From Streptomyces sp. MUM 2J (GTDB lineage Bacteria; Actinomycetota; Actinomycetes; Streptomycetales; Streptomycetaceae), in contig NZ_JADWYM010000026.1 of assembly GCF_022414535.1 (NCBI RefSeq), positions 1-64,000 of the forward strand: a stretch of 64,000 nucleotides of DNA, read 5' to 3'. The notes beneath the pieces are model-generated. The model did no database searches and was not told the origin of the DNA. It saw only the letters and a program-made list of their open reading frames with translations. Numbering within the stretch: the first letter of the stretch is position 1; the number at the start of each line of letters is the position of its first letter. The translations under genes were made by a program, and so were the position numbers. Of this stretch, positions 42,744 to 51,116 are shown piece after piece.

Positions 42744-43418
42744 CTACGCCGCTTCCTTGGCCTTGCTCGCGTACATGTCCACGTACTCCTGCCCCGACAG
42801 CCGCATCACCTCGGTCATCACCGAGTCCGTCACCGCCCGCAGCACATAGCGGTCCCGGTCCATCCCCTCGTACCGCGAGAACTCCATCGCCGGGCCGAAA
42901 CGGACCGTCACCTTGTGCGGCCGGGGCATCCCCGACCCGCCCGGCTGGATCTTGTCGGTGCCGATCATCGCGAACGGCACCACCGGCGCGCCGGTCATCA
43001 GCGTCAGCCGTGCGATGCCCGTGCGCCCCCGGTACAGCCGCCCGTCGGGCGACCGGGTGCCCTCGGGGTAGATACCGAAGACCCTGCCCTCCTCCAGCAC
43101 CCGGCGCCCGGTCATCAGGGCGGCGACGCCGCCCCGGCCGCCGTCCCGGTCGACCGGGATCATGCCGACGCCGGTGAAGAACCAGGCCATGAGCCGGCCC
43201 TTGAGCCCCTTGCCGGTGACGTACTCGTCCTTGCCGATGAAGAGGACCTGCCGGTCGCAGACGAGCGGAAGGATCATCGAGTCGATGAACGTGAGGTGAT
43301 TGCCGGCCAGGATCACCGGACCGTCGCCGGGGATGTGCTCCGCGCCCTCCACCTGTGGCCGGAACATCAGGCGCATGACCGGACCGAGCACTGCCTTGAT
43401 GATCGCGAAGCGGGACAA
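42744..43418 (-). CDS. plsC: Lysophospholipid acyltransferase (PlsC family)
   Basis: The 224-aa protein has the acyltransferase box NHLTFID (NHx4D), the YPEGTRSPDG block and GAPVVPFAMIGT, all typical of 1-acylglycerol-3-phosphate O-acyltransferases. It would make phosphatidic acid at the membrane. It is divergent from the glpQ1-like gene across a region containing a PHO box. Exact substrate is inferred from family only. Confidence 0.87.
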   Translation of the reverse strand: MSRFAIIKAVLGPVMRLMFRPQVEGAEHIPGDGPVILAGNHLTFIDSMILPLVCDRQVLFIGKDEYVTGKGLKGRLMAWFFTGVGMIPVDRDGGRGGVAALMTGRRVLEEGRVFGIYPEGTRSPDGRLYRGRTGIARLTLMTGAPVVPFAMIGTDKIQPGGSGMPRPHKVTVRFGPAMEFSRYEGMDRDRYVLRAVTDSVMTEVMRLSGQEYVDMYASKAKEAA

Positions 43419-43446
43419 CGGGCCCTCCGGTGCCAGGGGTTTGCGG

Positions 43447-43474
43447 TGTGAGTCTGTGTAGCTGTGAGTCTGTG
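43447..43474. repeat. Direct repeat TGTGAGTCTGTG, two copies
   Basis: Copies at 43447-43458 and 43463-43474, 16 bp apart, just upstream of the acyltransferase gene. They may be a regulatory site or a chance duplication. Confidence 0.4.
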
Positions 43475-43518
43475 CAGGTGAGGACGATACTCGCGGCCCC
43501 CCGGGTGGTGCACATCGG

Positions 43519-43562
43519 GTTCACGGAGGTCTTACGCACTGTTGACGCGGGTTTACCTGCGG
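43519..43562 (+). promoter_or_regulatory. PHO box of the glpQ1-like gene
   Basis: Four in-phase 11-bp units begin GTTCACG (43519), TCTTACG (43530), GTTGACG (43541) and TTTACCT (43552). This matches the direct-repeat pattern bound by PhoP in Streptomyces, whose core unit resembles GTTCACC. The glpQ1 gene of S. coelicolor is known to depend on PhoP, so the location fits. Confidence 0.75.
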
Positions 43563-43799
43563 TGCCGTGCCGTGGACGCTGTGCAACACGCCGGGCAGGT
43601 GTGACGCACATCGCGCGCGAACCGCCCTGAGATGACCCCCGAACGGCCCTGTGGAGCCGACGGGCCGTCAGGACGCGCCGCGCAGATGCCATCCGCCGTC
43701 ATCCGCACGTTCGAACCGTGGCCTCCCCTTCGTCATGTCCACGCCCCTACGATCGGCGCGCCAGGACACCCAGCCAGCAGGCCGGCAGGAGGATTCCCC

Positions 43800-44984
43800 A
43801 TGGCAACGGACGGAACGCGGGTGCCGCAGGAGCCGGAGGACCGCGCGGGCGGGACCGCGCGGCGGGCACTGCTCGGCGCGGCCGTGCTCGGCGCGGGCGG
43901 CGCCGTCCTCGGGCTACCCGGCACCGCGGGGGAGGCACAGGCCGTCGGGCACGGCGGCGGGCTCCGGAGCCTGCCCGTACCGACGATCATCGGGCACCGC
44001 GGGGCCAGCGGCTACCGGCCCGAGCACACGTTCGGCTCCTACCAGCTGGCCCTCGACCTGGGAGCCGACATCGTCGAGGCCGGCGACCTCGTACCCACCC
44101 GGGACGGCCACCTCGTGTGCCGGCACGAGCCGGAGATCGGCGGCACCACGGACGTCGCCTCCCACCCCGAGTTCGCCGACCGCAGGACGACCAAGGTCGT
44201 CGACGGGGTCGCCACCACCGGATGGTTCACCGAGGACTTCACCCTCGCGGAGCTGAAGCGGCTGCGCGCCGTAGAGCGCATCCGGGCCAACCGGCCGCAC
44301 AACACCCTCTACGACGGCCGCTGGGAGATCCCCACCTTCGAAGAGGTCCTGCGGTGGCAGGACGAGCAGTGCCGTCGACGCGGCCGGCCGGTGTGGATCT
44401 ACCCCGAGACCAAGCACCCCACCTACTTCCGCAAGCTCGGCCTCCCCCTGGAGGAGCGGGTCGCCAAGCTGCTGCGCAGGCACCGCAAGGACCGGCGGAC
44501 CTCGCCGGTCATCGTCCAGTCCTTCGAACCGGGCAGCATCGAGCGCCTGAACAAGCTCGTCGACAACCCGCTGGTCGTGCTGCTCTCCTCGGCGCGCAGC
44601 CGCCCCTGGGACTTCGTCGAGGCGGGCGACCCGCGCACGGTCGCCGACCTCATCACCCCCCGGGGCCTGCGGGAGATCGCCGGATACGCACAGGGCATCG
44701 GTCCCACCCTGGACCTCGTCATCCCCAGGGACGCCGACGGCCGCCTGACCCGGCCCACCACGCTCGTCGCCGACGCGCACAGGGTGGGACTCGTCCTGCA
44801 CCCCTGGACGATGCGCAACGAGAACCCCTTCCTCCCCGCCGACTTCCGCACGGGCACGGACGCCGACGCCTACGGCGACGCCTTCGGTGCCTTCCGGACG
44901 TACTTCGCCACCGGCATCGACGGCGTCTTCACCGACAACCCCGACACCGGCGTGCTGGCCCGCGAGGCCTTCGTCAACGGCTGA
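43800..44984 (+). CDS. glpQ1: Secreted glycerophosphodiester phosphodiesterase
   Basis: The 394-aa protein starts after AGGAGGA and has a Tat-type signal (TARRALLGAAVLGAGGAVLG; processed near AQA). Catalytic-family motifs are IIGHRGASGYRPEHTFGSY (active-site HR and H), VEAGDLVPTRDGHLVCRHE, and VWIYPETKHPTYF, as in GDPD enzymes. It hydrolyses glycerophosphodiesters outside the cell to release glycerol-3-phosphate, a phosphorus source. The PHO box upstream points to control by PhoP under phosphate limitation. The symbol is by analogy with S. coelicolor. Confidence 0.92.
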   Translation: MATDGTRVPQEPEDRAGGTARRALLGAAVLGAGGAVLGLPGTAGEAQAVGHGGGLRSLPVPTIIGHRGASGYRPEHTFGSYQLALDLGADIVEAGDLVPTRDGHLVCRHEPEIGGTTDVASHPEFADRRTTKVVDGVATTGWFTEDFTLAELKRLRAVERIRANRPHNTLYDGRWEIPTFEEVLRWQDEQCRRRGRPVWIYPETKHPTYFRKLGLPLEERVAKLLRRHRKDRRTSPVIVQSFEPGSIERLNKLVDNPLVVLLSSARSRPWDFVEAGDPRTVADLITPRGLREIAGYAQGIGPTLDLVIPRDADGRLTRPTTLVADAHRVGLVLHPWTMRNENPFLPADFRTGTDADAYGDAFGAFRTYFATGIDGVFTDNPDTGVLAREAFVNG

Positions 44985-45006
44985 CCCACCCGATGGGGTG
45001 ACCGCC

Positions 45007-45038
45007 GGCCGCCCGGGCAACCCGCCGCCCGGGCGGCC
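45007..45038. terminator. Hairpin terminator after the glpQ1-like gene
   Basis: A 12-bp perfect GC stem (45007-45018 with 45027-45038) and 8-nt loop. It ends only 15 bp before the sigma-factor start, so it may also affect that gene's translation. Confidence 0.6.
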
Positions 45039-45052
45039 GCGTCGTGCCGCAC

Positions 45053-45559
45053 ATGAAGCACGACCTCCTCGCCGCCCTCCGCCCCCTCCTCGCCGCAGAG
45101 GCCCGGGCGGAGGCCCACGCCCTCGGCACCGACCCCGGCGACCTGGAGCAGGAGGTCTGGCTCCGGCTGCTGGAGCGCCTCGCCGCCGGCGCCCCGCCGT
45201 CCGACCCGCACCGCTGGCTCCGCCGCGTCGTCCGCCTGGAGGCCCGGCGCACCCGGCGCACGCGCCGTCTCGAACGGCCCTACGGAACCGAGCCCGCCGA
45301 CAGCGGCGACCGGGACCCCGAACGCCTCGCGCTCACCCTCGCCGCCCGCCGCGCCCTGCGCGACACCGTCCGCCGGCTGCCCGGCCGCTGTCCCGGACTG
45401 CTGGAGGCGCTCCTGTCGCCGAGGGACCTCACCTACCGGGAGATCGCGGGGGAGTTGGGTATCTCACAGGGCTCCCTTGGGCCAGAACGTTCCAGATGCC
45501 TGGAATGTCTGCGCCGGCTGCTCACTCCGGAGGTTGCGGCTCGCGAAGCGCGGGGATAG
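45053..45559 (+). CDS. Sigma-70-family (ECF-like) RNA polymerase sigma factor
   Basis: The 168-aa protein has a region 2 (RAEAHALGTDPGDLEQEVWLRLLERLAAG... PHRWLRRVVRLEARRTRRTRRLERP) and region 4 (LRDTVRRLPGRCPGLLEALLSPRDLTYREIAGELGISQGSLGPERSRCLECLRRLL) helix-turn-helix, typical of small alternative sigma factors. No anti-sigma partner is adjacent. The ATG at 45053 and a GTG at 45044 are both possible; neither has a good ribosome site, and the hairpin just upstream leaves the start uncertain. Its promoters are unknown. Confidence 0.8.
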   Translation: MKHDLLAALRPLLAAEARAEAHALGTDPGDLEQEVWLRLLERLAAGAPPSDPHRWLRRVVRLEARRTRRTRRLERPYGTEPADSGDRDPERLALTLAARRALRDTVRRLPGRCPGLLEALLSPRDLTYREIAGELGISQGSLGPERSRCLECLRRLLTPEVAAREARG

Positions 45560-45604
45560 GAGTGGGGGACAACCGGCGATCAGGTGAGCGGGAGGCATGC
45601 ACAC

Positions 45605-46102
45605 ATGGGCATGAGTGTGACCATCTCGGCGGCGACCGAGCAGGACGCGGAGCAGATCTTCAGGCTCCAGTACCTGTGCTTCCAGAGCGAGGCGGCGCTG
45701 TACGGCAACTACCGCATCGACCCGCTCGTCCAGACCCTCGACTCCGTCCGGGCGGAGGTCGCCGCGGACTGCGTCTTCGTGGCCCGGCTCGGCGAAGAGG
45801 TCGTCGGCTCGGTCCGTGGACGGGTGACCGAGGACGGGGCGGCCTCCATCGGCAAGCTCTGCGTCCACCCCCGCCTCCAGGGTCACGGCATCGGTGCGCG
45901 CCTGCTGCGCGCGGCCGAGTCCGCCCTGGCGGAGGAGCGCGGCGCCACGAGGTTCCGCCTCCAGGCCGGCCACCGCAGCGAGGGCGGATTGCGCCTGTAC
46001 CGGCGTGTGGGCTACGAGACCGTCGGCACGGCGGAGGGCTCGGACGGCGTGCGGATGATCGTTCTGGAGAAGCCGGCGGGAGCGTACGCCGCTACGGCCT
46101 GA
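45605..46102 (+). CDS. GNAT acetyltransferase
   Basis: The 165-aa protein has a GNAT fold: VTISAATEQDAEQIFRLQYLCF, VVGSVRGRV, then the acetyl-CoA loop IGKLCVHPRLQGHGIGARLLRAAE (RxxGxG/A) and RVGYETVGTAEGSDG. GGGAGG lies about 10 bp upstream of the ATG at 45605. Its 3' end overlaps the converging membrane-protein gene by 11 bp. The acceptor substrate is unknown. Confidence 0.88.
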   Translation: MGMSVTISAATEQDAEQIFRLQYLCFQSEAALYGNYRIDPLVQTLDSVRAEVAADCVFVARLGEEVVGSVRGRVTEDGAASIGKLCVHPRLQGHGIGARLLRAAESALAEERGATRFRLQAGHRSEGGLRLYRRVGYETVGTAEGSDGVRMIVLEKPAGAYAATA

Positions 46103-46508
46103 CCGCGCGGTTCCGGCGCAGCCAGTACAGCGCCGACAGCGGCAGCAGCACGGGGATGAAGACGTAGCCCATGCCGTAGTCCGACCAGACCGTCGCGTCC
46201 GGGAACGCCGACGGCTCCACCAGGGTCCACGTGCCGACGATCAGTACGCCCGCGAGTTCGGCGGCGCAGCACACCTGCGCCGCCCGCCGGGCCGTCTCGC
46301 CGCCGCGTACCAGCGTGTACGTGATGAACCCGTAGACCAGGCCGGCGACCGCCGACAACGAGTACGCCAGCGGCGCGCGGTCGAACTCTGTGGCGATCTG
46401 GTACACCGAGCGCGACACCGCGCCGACGACCATCACGCCGTAGAACCAGACCAGCAGCATCCCGGGGCCGCTGATGAGCCGCTTCGGCCTCTCTTCCACG
46501 GTGGTCAC
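46092..46508 (-). CDS. Four-helix integral membrane protein
   Basis: The 138-aa protein has about four hydrophobic helices (MLLVWFYGVMVVGAV; YSLSAVAGLVYGFITYTL; AELAGVLIVGTWTLV; YGMGYVFIPVLLPLSALYWL) and short basic tails. It is likely conserved in streptomycetes but of unknown function. It follows the 119-aa membrane gene by a single base, so they form one operon. Confidence 0.75.
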   Translation of the reverse strand: MTTVEERPKRLISGPGMLLVWFYGVMVVGAVSRSVYQIATEFDRAPLAYSLSAVAGLVYGFITYTLVRGGETARRAAQVCCAAELAGVLIVGTWTLVEPSAFPDATVWSDYGMGYVFIPVLLPLSALYWLRRNRAVRP

Positions 46509-46509
46509 C

Positions 46510-46869
46510 TCAGCCTCCCCAGATGTCGTAGAGCCGCACTTCGAGCACGGCCAGGACGATACCGCCGGCTGCCACCGTCACCGACCCCCACCGGGTGCGC
46601 TCCGCCAGCGACATGAACCCGGCCGCCGGGACGCAGGCGAACGCGCCCAGCAGATACGCCACGAAGATCGTCGTACCCTGCTCCGGCTCCCCGCCCCGTG
46701 CCAGCAGCACGATCCCCGTCACCAGCTGGAGGGTGGCCAGCAGGGTGACCACGGCCATTCCGATGAAGTGCCAGTCCTTCGTCGGCTGGTCGCGGTAGGC
46801 CGCCCAACCGCACCACGCGGCGAGCAGCAGCGCGGCGACACCGGTCACCAGCGTCAGGGCATCAAGCAT
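46510..46869 (-). CDS. Integral membrane protein
   Basis: The 119-aa protein has four predicted membrane helices (ALTLVTGVAALLLAAWCGWAA; WHFIGMAVVTLLATLQLVTGIVLLA; TIFVAYLLGAFACVPAAGFM; WGSVTVAAGGIVLAVLEV). It is the first gene of a two-gene unit with the 138-aa membrane protein. The two probably act together; the function is not known. Confidence 0.75.
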   Translation of the reverse strand: MLDALTLVTGVAALLLAAWCGWAAYRDQPTKDWHFIGMAVVTLLATLQLVTGIVLLARGGEPEQGTTIFVAYLLGAFACVPAAGFMSLAERTRWGSVTVAAGGIVLAVLEVRLYDIWGG

Positions 46870-47202
46870 GCAGTGACCCTATTACGGCCCCGGACGGCCC
46901 TCGCCGCCGCCCCGCGACCGCGGGCCCCCGGCCGGTTCGGGGCCCGGGCCGGCCGTCGCCGGGCGCGGCGCGGCGGCCTCCGGCCGCCGTGGCGTTGGCC
47001 ACAACCGGGGCCGCGCACCCGCTTCCGCGACCCTGCCGCCGGCCCGGCCCGCATCGGTCCAGCGGCCTTGCCCGCACCGGCCGGCGGGCGTTCACCGGGC
47101 AGGCAGGGGGAGCCGGGGGGCTCCGTCCGGCACGGGTCCGCGTCCGTCCACGATGCGGACGGGCGCGGCCGGTCGGCACCGTCCGTCTGCTTTACTGATC
47201 GC
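46870..47202. other. Non-coding stretch before the metNIQ leader
   Basis: About 330 bp of GC-rich sequence without a supported gene. TTTACT at 47191-47196 is a plausible -10 element six bases before the leader's ATG. No clear -35 or other motif was seen. Confidence 0.4.
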
Positions 47203-47289
47203 ATGACCACGACGAGCTGCCGCATCCTTGCGACCGGGGCGACCATGACGCCCGGTGCTCGCCGCATGTGTCGAATGTGCGCCTTCTAG
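47203..47289 (+). CDS. Met/Cys-rich leader peptide upstream of metNIQ
   Basis: A 28-codon frame encodes a peptide with four Met and three Cys (ending RRMCRMCAF) and stops at TAG. There is no Shine-Dalgarno, but TTTACT lies six bases before the ATG, so the mRNA could start at the ATG (leaderless). A run of Met and Cys codons near the end is what a sulfur-amino-acid-sensing attenuator peptide would have. The metN gene begins about 240 bp later. Confidence 0.6.
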   Translation: MTTTSCRILATGATMTPGARRMCRMCAF

Positions 47290-47528
47290 AGGGCCCCCGC
47301 ACCACCCCAGAGTCTCGCGCCCCGAAGCGAGCCACCCCGGCACGTCCGTACGGTCAGACCCGTACGTGAGTCCGCCCCCGCCCCCGGCGCCCGAACGGCG
47401 CGGGGGACAGCGCGCACCGTTCTTCCCCCGCTTCCACGCCGGCGCGAGCACCGTGCCGCGTTCCCGACCCCATGCACTCCCGCACGGGCACACCCACGCC
47501 CGCGCCCCCGACAGTGACGGAAACCCCA

Positions 47529-48584
47529 GTGATCACCACATCGGGCCTGACGAAGACCTACCGGGCCCCTCGATCCCACGGCCCCGAGGTCACCGCCCTG
47601 GACGGCGTCGACCTCCACGTCCGGGAGGGCGAGGTGTTCGGCGTCATCGGCCAGTCCGGCGCCGGCAAGTCCTCCCTCATCCGCTGCATCAACCTGCTGG
47701 AGCGCCCCACCGCCGGCACCGTGACGGTGGACGGCCGGGACCTCACCGCGCTGGCCGGCCGCGGCCCCCGTGCCTCCCGCGCCCTGCGCGAGGCACGCAG
47801 CCGCATCGGCATGGTCTTCCAGCACTTCAACCTGCTCGCCTCGCGGACCGTGCAGGCCAACGTCGAACTCCCCCTGGAGATCCTCGGCATGTCCCGCCGG
47901 GACCGCGCCCGCAAGGCCATGGACCTGCTCGACCTGGTCGGCCTCGCCGACAAGGCCGGCACCCACCCGGCCCAGCTCTCCGGCGGCCAGAAGCAGCGCG
48001 TGGGCATCGCCCGCGCCCTGGCCGGTGACCCCGGGGTGCTGCTGTCCGACGAGGCCACCAGCGCCCTCGACCCGGAGACCACCCGCTCGATCCTCCAGCT
48101 GCTGCGCGACCTGAACCGGCAACTCGGCCTCACCGTGCTGCTCATCACCCACGAGATGGACGTCGTGAAGTCGGTCTGCGACTCCGCCGCCCTGATGGAG
48201 AAGGGCCGCGTCGTGGAGTCCGGCACCGTCGGCGAACTCCTGGCGACGCCGGGCTCCGCGCTGGCCTCCGCCCTGTTCCCGGTGGGCGGCGAGGCCACCG
48301 GCGCCGACCGCACCGTCGTCGACGTCACCTTCCTCGGCGAGAGCGCCACCCGGCCGGTCATCTCCCGGCTGGCACGCACCTACACCATCGACATCTCCAT
48401 CCTCGGCGCCGCCATCGACACCGTCGGCGGCCGCCAGATCGGCCGCATGCGCATCGAACTGCCCGGCCGCTACGAGGACAACGTCGTACCCATCGGCTTC
48501 CTGCGCGAGCAGGGCCTCCAGGTGGACGTCGTCACCGAACAGGGCCGGCAGCCCGCCCTGGTGAAGGAAGGTGCGCAGAAGTGA
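47529..48584 (+). CDS. metN: Methionine ABC transporter ATP-binding protein
   Basis: The 351-aa protein has Walker A GQSGAGKSSL, Q-loop MVFQHFNLL, ABC signature LSGGQKQRVGIARAL, and Walker B VLLSDEATSALD, plus the C-terminal MetN regulatory (NIL) domain about 265-345 (TFLGESATRPVISRLARTYTIDISILGAAIDTVGGRQIGRMRIELPG). That domain binds methionine and inhibits transport. A GTG at 47529 begins at the family's usual ITTSGLTKTY; an ATG at 47472 would add 19 Pro/Thr-rich residues. It overlaps metI by GTGA. Confidence 0.9.
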   Translation: MITTSGLTKTYRAPRSHGPEVTALDGVDLHVREGEVFGVIGQSGAGKSSLIRCINLLERPTAGTVTVDGRDLTALAGRGPRASRALREARSRIGMVFQHFNLLASRTVQANVELPLEILGMSRRDRARKAMDLLDLVGLADKAGTHPAQLSGGQKQRVGIARALAGDPGVLLSDEATSALDPETTRSILQLLRDLNRQLGLTVLLITHEMDVVKSVCDSAALMEKGRVVESGTVGELLATPGSALASALFPVGGEATGADRTVVDVTFLGESATRPVISRLARTYTIDISILGAAIDTVGGRQIGRMRIELPGRYEDNVVPIGFLREQGLQVDVVTEQGRQPALVKEGAQK

Positions 48585-49315
48585 GCGCGACGAACTGGTC
48601 CGAGATGCAGCCGCTGCTGAGCCAGGCCTGCTGGGACACGTTCTACATGGTGGGCTGGTCCACCCTCGTCGCCGTCGCCGGCGGCCTCCCGCTCGGCATC
48701 CTCCTCGTGCTCACGGACCGGGGCGGACTCCTGCGCAACACCGCCGCCAACAAGGTCATCGGCCAGCTCGTGAACATCGCCCGCTCGATGCCGTTCATCA
48801 TCCTGATGGTCGCGCTGATGGGCTTCACCCGGTGGATCACCGGTACGACCATCGGCCGCGACGCGGCCATCGTGCCGCTCGCCATCGGAGCGATCCCGTT
48901 CCTCGCACGCCTCGTCGAGACGGCCGTCCGCGAAGTGGACGGCGGACTGGTCGAAGCCGTGCAGGCGATGGGCGGCACCACCTGGACCGTGGTCCGCAAG
49001 GTCCTCGTCCCGGAGTCGCTGCCGTCCCTCGTCTCCAGCACCACCACCACGGTCGTCGCCCTCATCGGCTACTCCGCCATGGCCGGCACCGTCGGCGCCG
49101 GCGGCCTCGGCGACATCGCCATCCGCTACGGCTACCAGCGCTTCGACACCGAACTGATGTGGATCACCGTGGCGATCCTCGCCGTCGTCATCTCGCTCAT
49201 CCAGTTCGCCGGCGACTGCGCGGCCCGCGCCCTGTACCGGCGCGGCGGGCCGTCCTCTCCCGCGCCCGCGCTCAGGTTCCTCAAGGCCGCCACGGCCGGC
49301 AACAGGGCGTCCTGA
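48581..49315 (+). CDS. metI: Methionine ABC transporter permease
   Basis: The 244-aa protein has five membrane helices typical of MetI and the EAA-like loop ETAVREVDGGLVEAVQAMGGTTWTVVRKVLVPESLPSL that contacts MetN. It starts at a GTG overlapping the metN stop and is followed by metQ. D- and L-methionine import is the expected function. Confidence 0.9.
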   Translation: MSATNWSEMQPLLSQACWDTFYMVGWSTLVAVAGGLPLGILLVLTDRGGLLRNTAANKVIGQLVNIARSMPFIILMVALMGFTRWITGTTIGRDAAIVPLAIGAIPFLARLVETAVREVDGGLVEAVQAMGGTTWTVVRKVLVPESLPSLVSSTTTTVVALIGYSAMAGTVGAGGLGDIAIRYGYQRFDTELMWITVAILAVVISLIQFAGDCAARALYRRGGPSSPAPALRFLKAATAGNRAS

Positions 49316-49378
49316 CGCCCCCACGGACTCCCCGTCCCACCCAGGACGGGGCCGCACCACCAAGAAAAGGCACTTTTC

Positions 49379-50206
49379 GTGCGTAACACCGCCAAGATCA
49401 CCACCGCCGTCCTCGCCGCCGGAGCCCTCACCCTCGGGCTCACCGCCTGCGGCTCGGACAAGGACTCCGGCTCCGGCGCGACCGGGCCCCTGGTCGTCGC
49501 CGCCAGTCCGGTCCCGCACGCCGAGATCCTGAACTACGTCAAGGACCACCTCGCCGAGCAGGCCGGCCTCGACCTGGAGGTCAAGGAGTTCACCGACTAC
49601 GTCACGCCGAACACGGCGACGGAGGACGGCTCCGTGGACGCCAACTACTTCCAGAACCAGCCGTACCTCGACGACTTCAACAAGAAGAAGGGCACCCACA
49701 TCGTGCCCGTCGTCACGGTGCACCTGGAGCCCCTCGGCCTGTACTCGCACAAGGTGAAGAAGGCCGACGAGCTGAAGAGCGGTGCGACCGTCGCCGTCCC
49801 CAACGACACCGTCAACGAGGCCCGCGCCCTGAAGCTGCTCGCCGCCGGCGGACTCATCACCCTCAGGGACGGCGTCGGCAACGACGCCACCCCCGCGGAC
49901 ATCACCGCCAACCCCAGGAACCTCACGTTCAAGGAGCTGGAGGCGGCACTGACCCCGCGCTCCCTGGACGACGTGGACGCGGCCGTCATCAACGGCAACT
50001 ACGCCATCGAGGCCGACCTGAAGCCCGCCGACGACGCCCTCGTCCTGGAGTCGCCGAAGGACAACCCCTACGGCAACTTCCTCGCGGTGAAGAAGGGCAA
50101 CGAGAACGACCCGCGGGTCAGGAAGCTCGCCGAACTCCTCACCTCCCCCGAGGTGAAGAAGTTCATCGGGGACACCTACGCCGGCTCCGTCGTCGCCTCC
50201 TTCTGA
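49379..50206 (+). CDS. metQ: Methionine-binding lipoprotein
   Basis: The 275-aa protein has a lipoprotein signal with lipobox LTAC (residues 20-30) and a NlpA/MetQ-family binding domain: VVAASPVPHAEILNYVKDHLAEQAGLDLEVKEFTDYVTPNTATEDGSVDANYFQNQPYLDDF, LGLYSHKVKKADELKSGATVAVPNDTVNEARAL and ALTPRSLDDVDAAVINGNYAIEA. It captures methionine outside the membrane and delivers it to MetI. A GTG at 49379 is used. A long hairpin follows. Confidence 0.9.
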   Translation: MRNTAKITTAVLAAGALTLGLTACGSDKDSGSGATGPLVVAASPVPHAEILNYVKDHLAEQAGLDLEVKEFTDYVTPNTATEDGSVDANYFQNQPYLDDFNKKKGTHIVPVVTVHLEPLGLYSHKVKKADELKSGATVAVPNDTVNEARALKLLAAGGLITLRDGVGNDATPADITANPRNLTFKELEAALTPRSLDDVDAAVINGNYAIEADLKPADDALVLESPKDNPYGNFLAVKKGNENDPRVRKLAELLTSPEVKKFIGDTYAGSVVASF

Positions 50207-50230
50207 CCCTCCCCCGCACCCGCCCCACCG

Positions 50231-50266
50231 CGCGGGGTCCCCCGGACCGCCCGGGTGGACCCCGCG
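50231..50266. terminator. Hairpin terminator after metQ
   Basis: CGCGGGGTCC (50231-50240) pairs with GGACCCCGCG (50257-50266), and inner CCCGG/CCGGG extends the stem. It begins 25 bp after the metQ stop. Confidence 0.6.
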
Positions 50267-50354
50267 ATGCGGCCGAGTGCTTTCATGCTGCATGCTGGGC
50301 AGTTCAGCACGATCTGAAGTGTCCGAAGGTCTTCTGAAGTTCACGGAGCGGCGC

Positions 50355-50990
50355 ATGACGAGCACCTTCCCCAACATCTCCATCAGCACGGAGCGGTTGG
50401 TGCTGCGCCCCCTCGACGAGGACGACGTCCCCGCCATGGCGGCGATGATGAACGACGAGCAGGTCGCGGCCTGGACCGACGTTCCGCAGCCGTTCACCGA
50501 GGACGGCGCCCGCACCTGGATCACCGGGTACGCGCCCGCCGAGCGGGAGTCCGGCCGCGGACTCGACCTCGCCGTCACCGAGTTCCTCACCCAGCGCCTG
50601 GTCGGCGTCGTGCAGCTCGGCCGGACCGACTGGCACGTGCGTTCCACCGAACTGTCGTACATCGTCGCGCCCTGGGCCCGCGGCGAGGGCTACGCCTCCG
50701 AGGCGGCCCTCGCCACCGCGCAGTGGCTCTTCCGCGACCAGGAGTTCCAGCGGATCGAGGTGCGCACCGCCGCCGACAACACCGCCTCCCAGCAGGTCGC
50801 CCAGAAGATCGGTTGCATCAGCGAGGGGGTGCTGCGCAATGCCTGCATAGCGCACGTGCGTGCCGACGACGGCACCTGGAGCGACGTCCGCACCGACTTC
50901 ATCGTGTGGAGCCTGCTGCCCGAGGACCTGGAGGGCGTCGAGGCCGAACTCGCCGACACCGGTTTCACCTCCTACGGAACCTGGAACTGA
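50355..50990 (+). CDS. RimJ/RimL-type GNAT acetyltransferase
   Basis: The 211-aa protein has the RimL-type layout: ISTERLVLRPLDEDDVPAMAAMMNDE at the start, LVGVVQLGRTDW, ELSYIVAPWARGEGYASEAALATAQWLFRDQEFQRIEVRTAADNTASQQVAQKIGCISEGVLRN. The ATG at 50355 follows CGGAGCG; the upstream frame from 50277 looks non-coding. It may acetylate protein N-termini or small amines. Confidence 0.87.
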   Translation: MTSTFPNISISTERLVLRPLDEDDVPAMAAMMNDEQVAAWTDVPQPFTEDGARTWITGYAPAERESGRGLDLAVTEFLTQRLVGVVQLGRTDWHVRSTELSYIVAPWARGEGYASEAALATAQWLFRDQEFQRIEVRTAADNTASQQVAQKIGCISEGVLRNACIAHVRADDGTWSDVRTDFIVWSLLPEDLEGVEAELADTGFTSYGTWN

Positions 50991-51116
50991 ACCTGCGGGT
51001 GACACCCGTGCCGCGCCACCCGGCCGCGCCGGGTAACCTCACGGGGCCCGCCCGCTGCGCGTGCCACCCCCGGCACGGCCCGCAGACCTGCGTACACCCC
51101 CTGGAGACTGACGACG

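Noticed and set aside
47290..47528. SAM riboswitch between leader peptide and metN
   Set aside because: Inverted repeats such as GTACG pairs are present, but no recognisable SAM-aptamer core could be assembled by eye; a covariance-model search would settle it.
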